The notes: a model not told the origin generated them from the sequence alone. Counted from the first letter of the stretch, positions 1 through 5,840 are shown. The stretch is DNA of 7,076 nucleotides from Rhodobacterales bacterium UBA3077 (GCA_002366685.1 DFBP01000018.1:1-7076), one strand, 5' to 3'. Translations and numbers: made by a program.

Positions 1-89
1 AGCGCGTCGGACGTAAGTTTTTCAACTGGGCGGACGCTTGCTTCAGCAGCTTCCGCGGCGTTTTCCGCCAATTCAGATTTCGGTGACAC
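1..89 (-). CDS. 5' fragment of a gene running off the left edge (possibly NAD-dependent DNA ligase)
   Basis: A reading frame on the minus strand opens with GTG (bases 87-89) and stays open for 29 codons to the left edge. A Shine-Dalgarno GGAG (complement of 96-99) lies 6 bases upstream of the GTG, which is why I believe the start. The visible N-terminus begins MSPKSELAEN, is rich in Ala and Glu, and ends PVEKLTSDA. A short Ala/Glu-rich lead-in followed by a VExLT-like segment resembles the start of many alphaproteobacterial LigA proteins, whose adenylation domain begins just after it. That identification is a weak guess from 29 residues. No catalytic motif is inside the window. Its direction matches that of the upstream FAD hydroxylase gene, 109 bases away. 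Confidence 0.45.
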   Translation of the reverse strand, partial: MSPKSELAENAAEAAEASVRPVEKLTSDA

Positions 90-131
90 GAAAATCTCCA
101 AACACACGCGCCTAACCCCGGCGCCGGGTGC

Positions 132-160
132 GCGCAGCCTAGCATAGCCAAACCTGCGCC
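132..160. repeat. Short intergenic dyad element, copy A
   Basis: GCGCAG (132-137) and CTGCGC (154-159) form a perfect 6 bp inverted repeat with a 16-base loop. The loop carries CCTAG followed by CATAGCCAAACC. A related arrangement occurs at 5841-5872. It lies between the FAD hydroxylase stop and the partial gene at the left edge. No T-run follows on either strand, so it is not an obvious intrinsic terminator. A perfect 12 bp palindrome, CCCGGCGCCGGG, lies next to it at 117-128. The function is unknown. Confidence 0.3.
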
Positions 161-198
161 TCAAGAAGACTGGCAGATAGACCTTAGCATGGCAAAGT

Positions 199-1371
199 TC
201 AAGTCCGCATATCAACTTGTGTCAGTTGTTGCACAATCCGGCTTTTAACGGGGGGTAAAATATTGCCCAGACGCAATGCGGCCCGGCGCAACATTTTTGC
301 TGGCAATCGCGTATCTGTGTAGAGCTTCACCAGAGCGTTTGTGCCAAGGTAAAGCGGCCGCGCGACCTTCCGGTGCGCCCGCTCGTAGCGATGCAATACC
401 GTTGCGGAAGCAAAATCCTCGCCGCGCGCAAGGGCCTCCTTGATTTCATTTGCCAGAATGGCCCCACCGGTCAACCCCAGGTTATAGCCATGTGCTGTCA
501 CCGGATGCATGCCCACCGCCGCATCTCCGACCAGCGCAAAACGCTCGGTCACAAAACGGTTGGCAAAAACGCCAACCAACGGGTAGGCCACCCGCTTGCT
601 AACCAGCTCCATCTTTCCCAACTCATTCCCGAACCGCTGCTGGATATCGGCCGCAAAGGCCAGCTCCGTCATCTCCATAGCCGCATCTGCTTTGTCACTC
701 GGCAAGGTCACCACCACGGAGGACAGGTCCCCGTGCATCGGTAGGATCGCCAGAGTCTGGTCATAATGAAAACACTCTGTTGCAATGTCATTGTGCGGCA
801 ACTCGTGCGCCATTTCGCACACAATCACCACGCGGCCAAAATCGGTCATTGAAGCCGATATCCCCATTTTGCGCCGATTTTCCGAAAACCGGCTATCCGC
901 CGCCACCACGAGCGAGGCCGAAAGTTCCCGCCCGTCCGCCAGCTTGACCTGCCCGGTGCGAACCTCAACCACGGGTGCTTCGGTGATCAGCGTCACATTC
1001 GATAGGTCTTTTACCTGCAGATACGATGCCTTGCGGATTAGATGATTGGGCACAATCCGGCCTAAATAATCCTTCCCGCTTCGTCGGGACTCAAAATGCA
1101 GCGCATAATCCGAATGCCCGTTAACCACTTTCGCATCGCGGATCACGCCTACCTGATCCTCCGGAATATGCGCCCACATACCCAGATCATCCATGATCTC
1201 CTCTGAAGTATGGGTCAGCGCTATGTCGCGCCCATCTTCTGGTGGATTGGCCAACTCGCTTTCCGGCAGTCTTTCCAACACAGCGATCTTAAGTGGGGTG
1301 TCCGCCAGATTTCGGGCCATTCCGAGCCCTGCGGGGCCTGCGCCAATAATTATAATGTCAAAGGTTTCCAT
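199..1371 (-). CDS. ubiM: FAD-dependent ubiquinone-biosynthesis hydroxylase, UbiM-like (UbiH/UbiF/COQ6 family)
   Basis: This 390-residue flavoprotein monooxygenase is of normal length for the UbiH/UbiF/COQ6 family, which hydroxylates the aromatic ring of ubiquinone precursors at the membrane using FAD, NAD(P)H and O2. The Rossmann motif GAGPAG is at residues 10-15, with the ribose-binding Glu at 33 (VLER). A family-type DSRFSENRR segment is at 159-167. The second FAD motif at 282-300 reads GDAAVGMHPVTAHGYNLGL. In UbiH/UbiF the matching motif is usually GDAAH...P..GQG.N, and the VTAHG variant is what I associate with UbiM, the C5 (5-demethoxyubiquinol) hydroxylase described in proteobacteria. 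The UbiM choice over another family member is inference. The ATG is supported by AGGAG (complement of 1377-1381) 5 bases upstream. It lies 106 bases downstream of the co-directional nucleoside hydrolase gene, and I see no convincing promoter in that gap. Confidence 0.75.
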   Translation of the reverse strand: METFDIIIIGAGPAGLGMARNLADTPLKIAVLERLPESELANPPEDGRDIALTHTSEEIMDDLGMWAHIPEDQVGVIRDAKVVNGHSDYALHFESRRSGKDYLGRIVPNHLIRKASYLQVKDLSNVTLITEAPVVEVRTGQVKLADGRELSASLVVAADSRFSENRRKMGISASMTDFGRVVIVCEMAHELPHNDIATECFHYDQTLAILPMHGDLSSVVVTLPSDKADAAMEMTELAFAADIQQRFGNELGKMELVSKRVAYPLVGVFANRFVTERFALVGDAAVGMHPVTAHGYNLGLTGGAILANEIKEALARGEDFASATVLHRYERAHRKVARPLYLGTNALVKLYTDTRLPAKMLRRAALRLGNILPPVKSRIVQQLTQVDMRT

Positions 1372-1477
1372 GACCGCTCCTGTCGTCGAAGAAACCGGAA
1401 GTCTAGAAGACTATCAAAACGGAACAATGACGCTGATCAAGAAAACCCAACGGAAATCAGTACGACTTCGGCAAATT

Positions 1478-2422
1478 CTAATCCGAATAACGCGCCAAAC
1501 GCTCAAACAACAACTCGAAAAATGCGTTGTCATCAATGCCCCGCATATATAGCGCATTGGCTTTCCTGCCTGTCACCCGCCACCAATCAACAACCGTCAT
1601 GCCCAAGCAAAGGTCTGACTCGGTCTCGATCTCGATATTGACTTCGCGGCCCCTGTAAATCTCGGGCTTCAACAAATAGGCGATCACATTCGGGTCATGC
1701 AATGGCGCACCTTCGGAGCCGTATTTCTCTTTGTCGAACCGCTCGAAAAAATCGAGCATCTCGGCAGTGAAGGTTCCGACTTTGTTGCCGAGTCCGGCAA
1801 ACCTTGCCACCCGCTCGCGGGTTGTCAGGGCTTTGTGGGTCAGGTCCAGCGGCATAACCACGAGCGGAACACCGGATTGGAAAACCACTTTAGCGGCGTG
1901 CGGGTCAACATAGATGTTGAACTCGGCTGCGGGGGTTGTGTTCCCGCCCTCGAAACAACCACCTCCCATAAGCACAATCTCGCGGATATGCGCGGCGATA
2001 TCGGGCGCTTTTATCAATGCCAGCGCGATATTTGTGAGCGGACCCAGCACGCAGAGCGTAACCGCGCCGTCACGGTTCAAGCGTAGGGTTTTTATAATAA
2101 AATCCACCGCATGTTCTTTGCGCAGCGGCATCGTGGGATCCCACAATTCAGGGCCGTTCAAACCTGTTTTCCCGTGCACATATTCTGCCGTTACCAGCGG
2201 GCGCACCATCGGGTGGGTAGCCCCGGCAAAAACCGGCATATCGCTGCGCCCGGCAAGCTCACAAACAATCCGAGCGTTGCGTTGTGTCAGCGCCAACGGA
2301 ACATTCCCGGCAACGGTTGTTATCCCCAACACATCCAATTCAGGCGAGGCCAGCGCCAGCAATAGGGCTACGGCATCATCTTGCCCTGGGTCGGTATCTA
2401 TTACTATTTTACGCACGGTCAC
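1478..2422 (-). CDS. Inosine/uridine-preferring nucleoside hydrolase
   Basis: This 314-residue IUNH-family enzyme hydrolyses the N-glycosidic bond of ribonucleosides, releasing ribose and a base for salvage or catabolism. The calcium-binding signature DTDPGQDDA is at residues 9-17. By position against the well-studied Crithidia enzyme, the Ca ligands are Asp11, Asp16, Thr130 and Asp243. The ribose-binding residues Asn161, Glu167 and Asn169 (AEFN) are present, as is the active-site His242 in LHDPN. That His is typical of the inosine-uridine group, so both purine and pyrimidine ribonucleosides are possible substrates. The catalytic set looks complete. The start is GTG (2420-2422), only 3 bases after the stop of the upstream 118-codon gene. 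Its ribosome-binding site (GGGGGTGAG) lies inside the end of that gene, so translation is probably coupled. No signal peptide is visible, so it should be cytoplasmic. Confidence 0.93.
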   Translation of the reverse strand: MTVRKIVIDTDPGQDDAVALLLALASPELDVLGITTVAGNVPLALTQRNARIVCELAGRSDMPVFAGATHPMVRPLVTAEYVHGKTGLNGPELWDPTMPLRKEHAVDFIIKTLRLNRDGAVTLCVLGPLTNIALALIKAPDIAAHIREIVLMGGGCFEGGNTTPAAEFNIYVDPHAAKVVFQSGVPLVVMPLDLTHKALTTRERVARFAGLGNKVGTFTAEMLDFFERFDKEKYGSEGAPLHDPNVIAYLLKPEIYRGREVNIEIETESDLCLGMTVVDWWRVTGRKANALYMRGIDDNAFFELLFERLARYSD

Positions 2423-2425
2423 CTC

Positions 2426-2782
2426 TTACTCACCCCCAGCAATTTTCTTCTCGCATACGCTGATCGCTTGCCCATGTGGCAGAAAAAACCGGTATCCTTC
2501 TGCGGTCAGGGCATTCATTTCATCTTCGCTTGCCTCGGCGCCACCGGCGATTTCTGCAAGGCGGTCTTCTATTTCGCCAAACCTTGCATAAGGGTCATCG
2601 CCGAGCCGGGCATGTAACACCAGAGATGCACATATGCACACTTCCGCGCCTTTGTCTTTGGCGAAACAACTGCGCAAAACGCCGTCTTCGGGATCGGCCT
2701 GTGCGGCCGCGCTTGTCGCTAACGCGAATGCCAGAAAAAGCGGTGCCAAAATCCCATGTTTTAAATATGCGTGAATTGGCAT
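2426..2782 (-). CDS. Small exported four-cysteine protein of unknown function
   Basis: I do not recognise this 118-residue protein. It starts with a classic Sec signal peptide: a short basic/polar N-region, a hydrophobic core (residues 11-24) and a likely cleavage after AAAQA (about residue 29). The mature part is about 89 residues. It carries four cysteines: Cys39, Cys49 and Cys51 (EVCICAS) near the mature N-terminus, and Cys110 near the C-terminus. Two disulfides, or metal binding by the CxC pair, are possible. The middle (66-95) is acidic and probably helical. I chose the ATG at 2780-2782, not the in-frame ATG 60 codons upstream, because the signal peptide begins there and GGGAG stands just before it. 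The longer frame would also run through the end of the beta-barrel gene. The stop is 3 bases before the nucleoside hydrolase start. Confidence 0.75.
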   Translation of the reverse strand: MPIHAYLKHGILAPLFLAFALATSAAAQADPEDGVLRSCFAKDKGAEVCICASLVLHARLGDDPYARFGEIEDRLAEIAGGAEASEDEMNALTAEGYRFFLPHGQAISVCEKKIAGGE

Positions 2783-2785
2783 TGC

Positions 2786-2819
2786 GCGCTCCCTCAAAGT
2801 TAATTGATTAAGCGAGCGC
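2786..2819 (-). promoter_or_regulatory. Leader stem overlapping the ribosome-binding site of the four-cysteine protein gene
   Basis: On the minus strand GCGCTC (complement of 2814-2819) can pair with GAGCGC (complement of 2786-2791), whose 5' end overlaps the GGGAG ribosome-binding site. Between them is an AT-rich inverted repeat, TTAAT-CA-ATTAA (complement of 2800-2811). The 55-base gap between the two exported-protein genes is thus almost wholly dyad-rich. It could be mRNA structure that tunes translation or an operator for a protein. The stem is only 6 bp, so chance is possible. Confidence 0.3.
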
Positions 2820-2837
2820 CGACCCGTTGGCAACCCG

Positions 2838-3449
2838 TCAAAAAGAGATGCCGTATCCAACCGATACCCGTTGGCTGGAGGCCAAAACATCATGGTCATC
2901 GGCCCCGCCAAATTGAAATACCCCGTCCGAATAATCGGTCGCCTGATATTCCACCCGAACAAACCGCGTGTTGCTCCGGTTCACCTGCAGATCGACGCCA
3001 ATGCCGTAACTAATACCCGAAGCGGTAAAATTTGCGATATTCGCCCCGTTGCCATCATGGTCAGCTTCAAAGCGTGAAGCGACGTATCCAACCGAAAAAT
3101 AGGGCATAGCCTTCCCGGCATCAACGCCGACCCGCCCTCGGAACGAAAGCTGTGAATTAGCCCGGAACGGGTCCATATTCGCGCCATCCCGGCCCGAAAT
3201 ATTGGCGCCTTCAAATCCGGCTTCCGCGCCGAGCACAAGGCCGCTAATTTGGTGATTCATCCCCGTGAATCCGCCGGAGGAGAACCCGCCCGGCTCAAAC
3301 GCGCCCATGTCAAAGCTGAGATCTTCCACCGTCATATTGGAGCTGGTAGCTGAAACCCCAAAATAGTACCCGCTCCAAGATCCAACTTGAGCCTGTGCGC
3401 TACTCCCGAAAACCATTGAAAAAACGATCGCCAGAATTTTGTATTTCAC
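2838..3449 (-). CDS. Small outer-membrane beta-barrel (porin/opacity-type) protein
   Basis: A 203-residue protein with a signal peptide (residues 1-20, cleavage after SSAQA) and a mature part beginning QVGSWSGYYFGV. That W-x-G-x-Y-x-G pattern is typical of the first strand of alphaproteobacterial OMP_b-brl/Omp25-type barrels. The rest alternates short amphipathic strands (SGLVLGAEAGFE, LSFRGRVGVDAG, PYFSVGYVASRFEA, ISYGIGVDLQV, TRFVRVEYQATDY) with Gly/Asn/Asp-rich loops. It ends in GYGISF with the C-terminal Phe expected for BAM-dependent insertion. Eight strands would fit the size. I chose GTG at 3447-3449 over an ATG 14 codons upstream because AAGGAG (complement of 3458-3463) stands 8 bases before the GTG and the signal peptide starts there (VKYKILAIVF). 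Its job (structural, adhesion or small-pore transport) cannot be told from sequence. Its leader has an unusual predicted fold (3452-3532). Confidence 0.82.
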   Translation of the reverse strand: MKYKILAIVFSMVFGSSAQAQVGSWSGYYFGVSATSSNMTVEDLSFDMGAFEPGGFSSGGFTGMNHQISGLVLGAEAGFEGANISGRDGANMDPFRANSQLSFRGRVGVDAGKAMPYFSVGYVASRFEADHDGNGANIANFTASGISYGIGVDLQVNRSNTRFVRVEYQATDYSDGVFQFGGADDHDVLASSQRVSVGYGISF

Positions 3450-3451
3450 GC

Positions 3452-3532
3452 CGGATACTCCTTCTCGATGCAGACCGACAATCTTGAGCACGACTCAAGC
3501 GCAGGTTTTATCTACCGAGAAGGATATTTCCG
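3452..3532 (-). promoter_or_regulatory. Leader RNA stem that buries the Shine-Dalgarno of the beta-barrel gene
   Basis: In minus-strand RNA, the segment complementary to 3514-3524 (UCCUUCUCGGU) pairs with the segment complementary to 3459-3469 (AUCGAGAAGGA). This gives 11 consecutive pairs, one of them G-U. After a one-base bulge the stem continues with AUA/UAU (3525-3527 with 3455-3457) and CGG/CCG (3530-3532 with 3452-3454). The AAGGAG ribosome-binding site is in this stem and the GTG start follows directly. Inside the 44-base apical region is a second perfect hairpin, CUUGAG-UCGUG-CUCAAG (3483-3499). This would suit a thermosensor, a ligand-responsive leader or a small-RNA target. It needs a transcription start upstream of about 3532, which I cannot prove. 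Seen in sequence: the pairing. Inferred: the function. Confidence 0.45.
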
Positions 3533-3563
3533 TATGGAGATTTAATTTAGGTTAAGGTCAGCT

Positions 3564-4433
3564 CTATTCCCGCACCAGCGCCTCATAGGCTTCCGAGATT
3601 TCACGGGCCAGTGTGCCGACTTCGAAAGTATAGTCACCGATCTGACCCACGGGAGTTATCTCGGCCGCCGTTCCGGTAAGCCAGCATTGCTCAAAACCGG
3701 TTAGCTCATGGGCTTGAATATGGCGTTCAATCACCTCGATCCCCCGCTCTTTCAGCATCCCGATTACGGTTTGCCGCGTGATTCCGTTCAAAAAAGCATC
3801 GGGCAAAGGCGTGTGAACCACGCCATCTTTTACAAAAAAGATATTGGCCCCCGTCGCTTCGGCCACATAGCCGCGGTAATCATACATCATCGCATCCGAG
3901 CAGCCCTTGGCCTCGGCGGCATGTTTGGACATGGTGCATATCATATATAGACCTGAAGCCTTGGCGAAGCACGGGATCGTCGCCGGATCCGGCCGCCGCC
4001 ATTTGGAAATATCGAGCTTCGCACCCTGATATTTCGCATCCCCGTAATAGTTGCCCCATTCCCACACAGCCACCGCCATGCGCACAGGGTTTGCCGCTGC
4101 CGCGACCCCCATATCCGTGCCCGCACCACGCCACGCCAACACACGAACATAACCGTCCTTCAGCCCATTGGCCTCCAGCGTTGCATATTTGGCCTCTTCG
4201 ATCTGCTCAACCGTCCACGGAATCGGCATGTCGATATACTCACCCGATTGCAGCAGCCGCTCCGAGTGCTCAACCGATTTGAAAATCTTGCCATTGTAGC
4301 AGCGCTCGCCCTCAAAAACCGAGGAAGCATAGTGCAGGGCGTGAGTCAGCAAATGCACATTGGCCTCCCGCCACGGCACCATTTCGCCGTCCATCCAGAT
4401 TACGCCATCGCGATCATCGTATCCGTTTGCCAT
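3564..4433 (-). CDS. ilvE: Branched-chain amino acid aminotransferase
   Basis: This 289-residue PLP enzyme of the class IV (fold type IV) aminotransferases interconverts leucine, isoleucine and valine with their 2-oxo acids using glutamate/2-oxoglutarate, in the cytoplasm. The PLP-binding Lys is Lys158 in CFAKASGLYM, matching the AAKAGGNYL site of E. coli IlvE. The Glu contacting the PLP ring nitrogen is Glu192 (YVAEATGANIF). Other family marks are VFEGERCY (39-46), NGITRQTV (216-223) and TGTAAEITPVG (253-263). Length is close to normal (E. coli about 309). The ATG at 4431-4433 has GAGG about 8 bases upstream. It is divergent from the MarR-type regulator gene across 136 bases and has a candidate promoter at 4499-4527. 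A D-amino-acid or aminodeoxychorismate branch of the fold is much less likely given the motifs. Confidence 0.93.
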   Translation of the reverse strand: MANGYDDRDGVIWMDGEMVPWREANVHLLTHALHYASSVFEGERCYNGKIFKSVEHSERLLQSGEYIDMPIPWTVEQIEEAKYATLEANGLKDGYVRVLAWRGAGTDMGVAAAANPVRMAVAVWEWGNYYGDAKYQGAKLDISKWRRPDPATIPCFAKASGLYMICTMSKHAAEAKGCSDAMMYDYRGYVAEATGANIFFVKDGVVHTPLPDAFLNGITRQTVIGMLKERGIEVIERHIQAHELTGFEQCWLTGTAAEITPVGQIGDYTFEVGTLAREISEAYEALVRE

Positions 4434-4457
4434 GATTCTTCCTCATATTTTTGCATA

Positions 4458-4499
4458 TATTGCGCAATGTGCACGGTTATCGTAAGTTTATTGCGTAAT
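4458..4499. repeat. Pair of direct repeats TATTGCGYAAT, candidate regulator sites
   Basis: TATTGCGCAAT (4458-4468) and TATTGCGTAAT (4489-4499) match at 10 of 11 positions and start 31 bp apart, about three helical turns, so both would face the same side of the DNA. The first contains the perfect palindrome ATTGCGCAAT (4459-4468). The second overlaps the likely start of the aminotransferase transcript. They could be binding sites for the adjacent MarR-type protein or the response regulator. That is inference from position and spacing. Confidence 0.4.
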
Positions 4500-4527
4500 T
4501 CCTATCATTCCCCCCTTGGAATGTCAA
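4499..4527 (-). promoter_or_regulatory. Candidate promoter of the aminotransferase gene
   Basis: On the minus strand a perfect TTGACA (complement of 4522-4527) is followed after 17 bases by TAGGAA (complement of 4499-4504), a weak -10 of the loose kind common in alphaproteobacteria. Transcription would start near 4492, giving a leader of about 58 bases before the ATG at 4433. Confidence 0.5.
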
Positions 4528-4544
4528 CATAGCTGACATAAACT
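4516..4544 (+). promoter_or_regulatory. Candidate promoter of the MarR/response-regulator pair
   Basis: TTGGAA (4516-4521), 17 bases, then TAAACT (4539-4544) gives a partial sigma-70-type promoter (4 of 6 at each box). Initiation would be near 4551, about 19 bases before the ATG at 4570. It overlaps the opposite-facing aminotransferase promoter back to back. Confidence 0.35.
4521..4539. promoter_or_regulatory. Operator-like dyad in the divergent promoter region
   Basis: ATGTCA (4521-4526) and TGACAT (4534-4539) are perfect inverted repeats 7 bases apart, a 19 bp dyad of the size bound by a dimeric winged-helix regulator. The left arm contains most of the TTGACA -35 box of the leftward promoter, and the dyad fills the spacer of the rightward one. 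A protein bound here could block both promoters. The adjacent MarR-type gene is the natural candidate. The dyad is seen in the sequence, the binding protein is inferred. Confidence 0.45.
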
Positions 4545-4569
4545 GTGATCAAACAAAAAAGGCGGACCG

Positions 4570-5076
4570 ATGCAGAACCCAAATCGAAGCGACCAGCTCC
4601 TGTTTCTGACGGATGAGCAGCTCCGGCAAGGCATCGAAATGATGTTTTTTGCCTATCGCGGCTTCACCGCCTATCCGGATCGAATCCTTACCGAGTATGG
4701 ATATGGCCGCGCCCACCACCGCGCGATTCACTTCATTGCCCGCAGGCCCGGGCTAACCGTGAGCGAGTTACTCGACATTCTTGGTGTAACCAAACAATCA
4801 CTTAACCGCGTGCTACGTGAGCTGGTCAATAACGGGCTTGTCGAAAGCCGGATCGGCAAAAAAGACCGTCGGCAGCGGAACCTGCATTTGACAGCCGAGG
4901 GGACCGCGTTGGAAAAAGAGCTTTCCAATGCCCAGCGACAGAAAATGCGTAAAGCCTATTCCGCAGCAGGCCCCGAGGCCGTGCAGGGCTTTCGCACCGT
5001 GCTCAACGCCATGTTCGAGCCGGAAGCCGCAGCCCAGATCAAGGTCCTGCTGAACGGAGGCGAAAATGGCGGCTGA
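4570..5076 (+). CDS. petP: MarR-family transcriptional regulator, PetP-like
   Basis: A 168-residue MarR-type winged-helix protein. The N-terminal helices (about 14-60) form part of the dimer interface. The helix-turn-helix spans about 62-91 (LTVSELLDILGVTKQSLNRVLRELVNNGLV), and the basic wing follows at 92-108 (ESRIGKKDRRQRNLHLT). C-terminal helices (109-160) complete the dimerisation domain. Such proteins bind palindromic operators, often their own, as dimers. No cysteines are present, so simple thiol-redox sensing is unlikely. The gene overlaps the following response regulator by 11 bases, and a MarR-type gene coupled to an OmpR-type regulator matches the petP-petR pair of Rhodobacter capsulatus, where petR was reported to be needed for photosynthetic and respiratory growth. 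The symbol rests on this arrangement and on family recognition, not on alignment. The ATG is preceded by AAGGCGG. Confidence 0.85.
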   Translation: MQNPNRSDQLLFLTDEQLRQGIEMMFFAYRGFTAYPDRILTEYGYGRAHHRAIHFIARRPGLTVSELLDILGVTKQSLNRVLRELVNNGLVESRIGKKDRRQRNLHLTAEGTALEKELSNAQRQKMRKAYSAAGPEAVQGFRTVLNAMFEPEAAAQIKVLLNGGENGG

Positions 5077-5773
5077 CCCAAATGGCGCGCATCTTTTGAT
5101 CGTGGATGACGACCGTCGCATCTGCACCCTGCTCGCCAAATTTCTCAGCAAAAACGGCTACCTGACAACCACCGCGCGCGATGCGGCCCATGCCCGCCGC
5201 CTGCTTGCAGGGCTTGAGTTCGACATGCTGATCATTGACGTAATGATGCCCGGCGAAAACGGATTTGACCTTACCCGTGACCTGCGCCTGACGCTGCAAA
5301 CCCCGATCATGCTCCTCACCGCCCGTGGCGAACCCGCCGACCGGATCACCGGCCTGGAAGCCGGTGCCGATGACTACCTGCCAAAACCATTCGAGCCGCA
5401 GGAACTGCTGCTCAGGGTTAACGCCATTCTGCGGCGCTCGCCGGTTGATCCTGCCAAGCCAAGCCCACCGAAAAACCTGCATCTTGGAGCTTTCCGCTAC
5501 GATATTTCGCGCGCCGAGCTCTGGCAGGGTGACCAACTCATCCGCCTGACCAGCACGGAAAGCGCTCTGATGAAATTATTTGCAAGTCAGCCCGGTGAAA
5601 CCATGTCGCGCGTGCAGTTGGTAGAAGCCCTTGGTCAGGGCAATAGCAACGCTAACGAGCGCGCGATTGATGTACAGATCACCCGATTGCGCCGAAAAAT
5701 CGAGGCCGACCCGAAATCGCCGCGCTATCTGCAAACCGTGCGCGGGGCCGGATATATGATCGCGCCAGATTAA
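5066..5773 (+). CDS. petR: OmpR/PhoB-family response regulator, PetR-like
   Basis: A 235-residue two-component response regulator. The receiver domain (about 8-124) has the acidic pocket Asp14-Asp16, phospho-acceptor Asp58 (LIIDVMMPG), Thr85 (LLTARGE) and Lys107 (LPKPF), so all phosphorylation residues are in place. The winged-helix DNA-binding domain covers about 138-233, with ERAIDVQITRLRRKIE (198-213) as the recognition helix region and VRGAGYMI in the wing. It starts inside the end of the MarR-type gene, with GGAGG (5056-5060) 5 bases before the ATG at 5066, so the two should be translated together. No histidine kinase gene lies within the window on either side, so the phosphodonor must be encoded elsewhere. 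In R. capsulatus petABC (cytochrome bc1) follows; here a DUF302 gene does. The PetR name is a family-plus-context inference, while the response-regulator call is secure. Confidence 0.9.
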   Translation: MAADPNGAHLLIVDDDRRICTLLAKFLSKNGYLTTTARDAAHARRLLAGLEFDMLIIDVMMPGENGFDLTRDLRLTLQTPIMLLTARGEPADRITGLEAGADDYLPKPFEPQELLLRVNAILRRSPVDPAKPSPPKNLHLGAFRYDISRAELWQGDQLIRLTSTESALMKLFASQPGETMSRVQLVEALGQGNSNANERAIDVQITRLRRKIEADPKSPRYLQTVRGAGYMIAPD

Positions 5774-5840
5774 CCTTAACCGGGCCTAGCCTGATCAAAA
5801 ACCAGATTTCAGCTAATCTATGGGTCGTCGCGCAGGTCAT

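Noticed and set aside
117..128. Perfect 12 bp palindrome CCCGGCGCCGGG as a possible terminator
   Set aside because: It has no loop-forming centre and no adjacent T-run, so it does not resemble an intrinsic terminator, and GC-rich palindromes occur by chance in this composition.
1400..1412. AGTCT-AGA-AGACT dyad upstream of the FAD hydroxylase gene
   Set aside because: It is only 5 bp with a 3-base loop and has no recognisable promoter around it. Too weak to call an operator or terminator.
1914..2591. A 225-codon open frame on the plus strand
   Set aside because: It lies opposite the nucleoside hydrolase and four-cysteine protein genes, has low-complexity Ser/Ala/Arg-rich composition and no ribosome-binding site. 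It is a shadow of well-supported minus-strand genes.
2783..2962. A 60-codon N-terminal extension of the four-cysteine protein
   Set aside because: It would overlap the end of the beta-barrel gene and put a clear signal peptide in the middle of the protein. The internal ATG has its own GGGAG.
3542..3555. TTAA-N6-TTAA upstream of the beta-barrel gene, resembling a CtrA box
   Set aside because: The canonical CtrA site is TTAA-N7-TTAA. The spacing is one base short, and such AT-rich pairs are common in intergenic DNA.
5039..5536. A 165-codon minus-strand frame opposite the response regulator
   Set aside because: The response regulator has intact family motifs throughout. The antisense frame has no recognisable domain.
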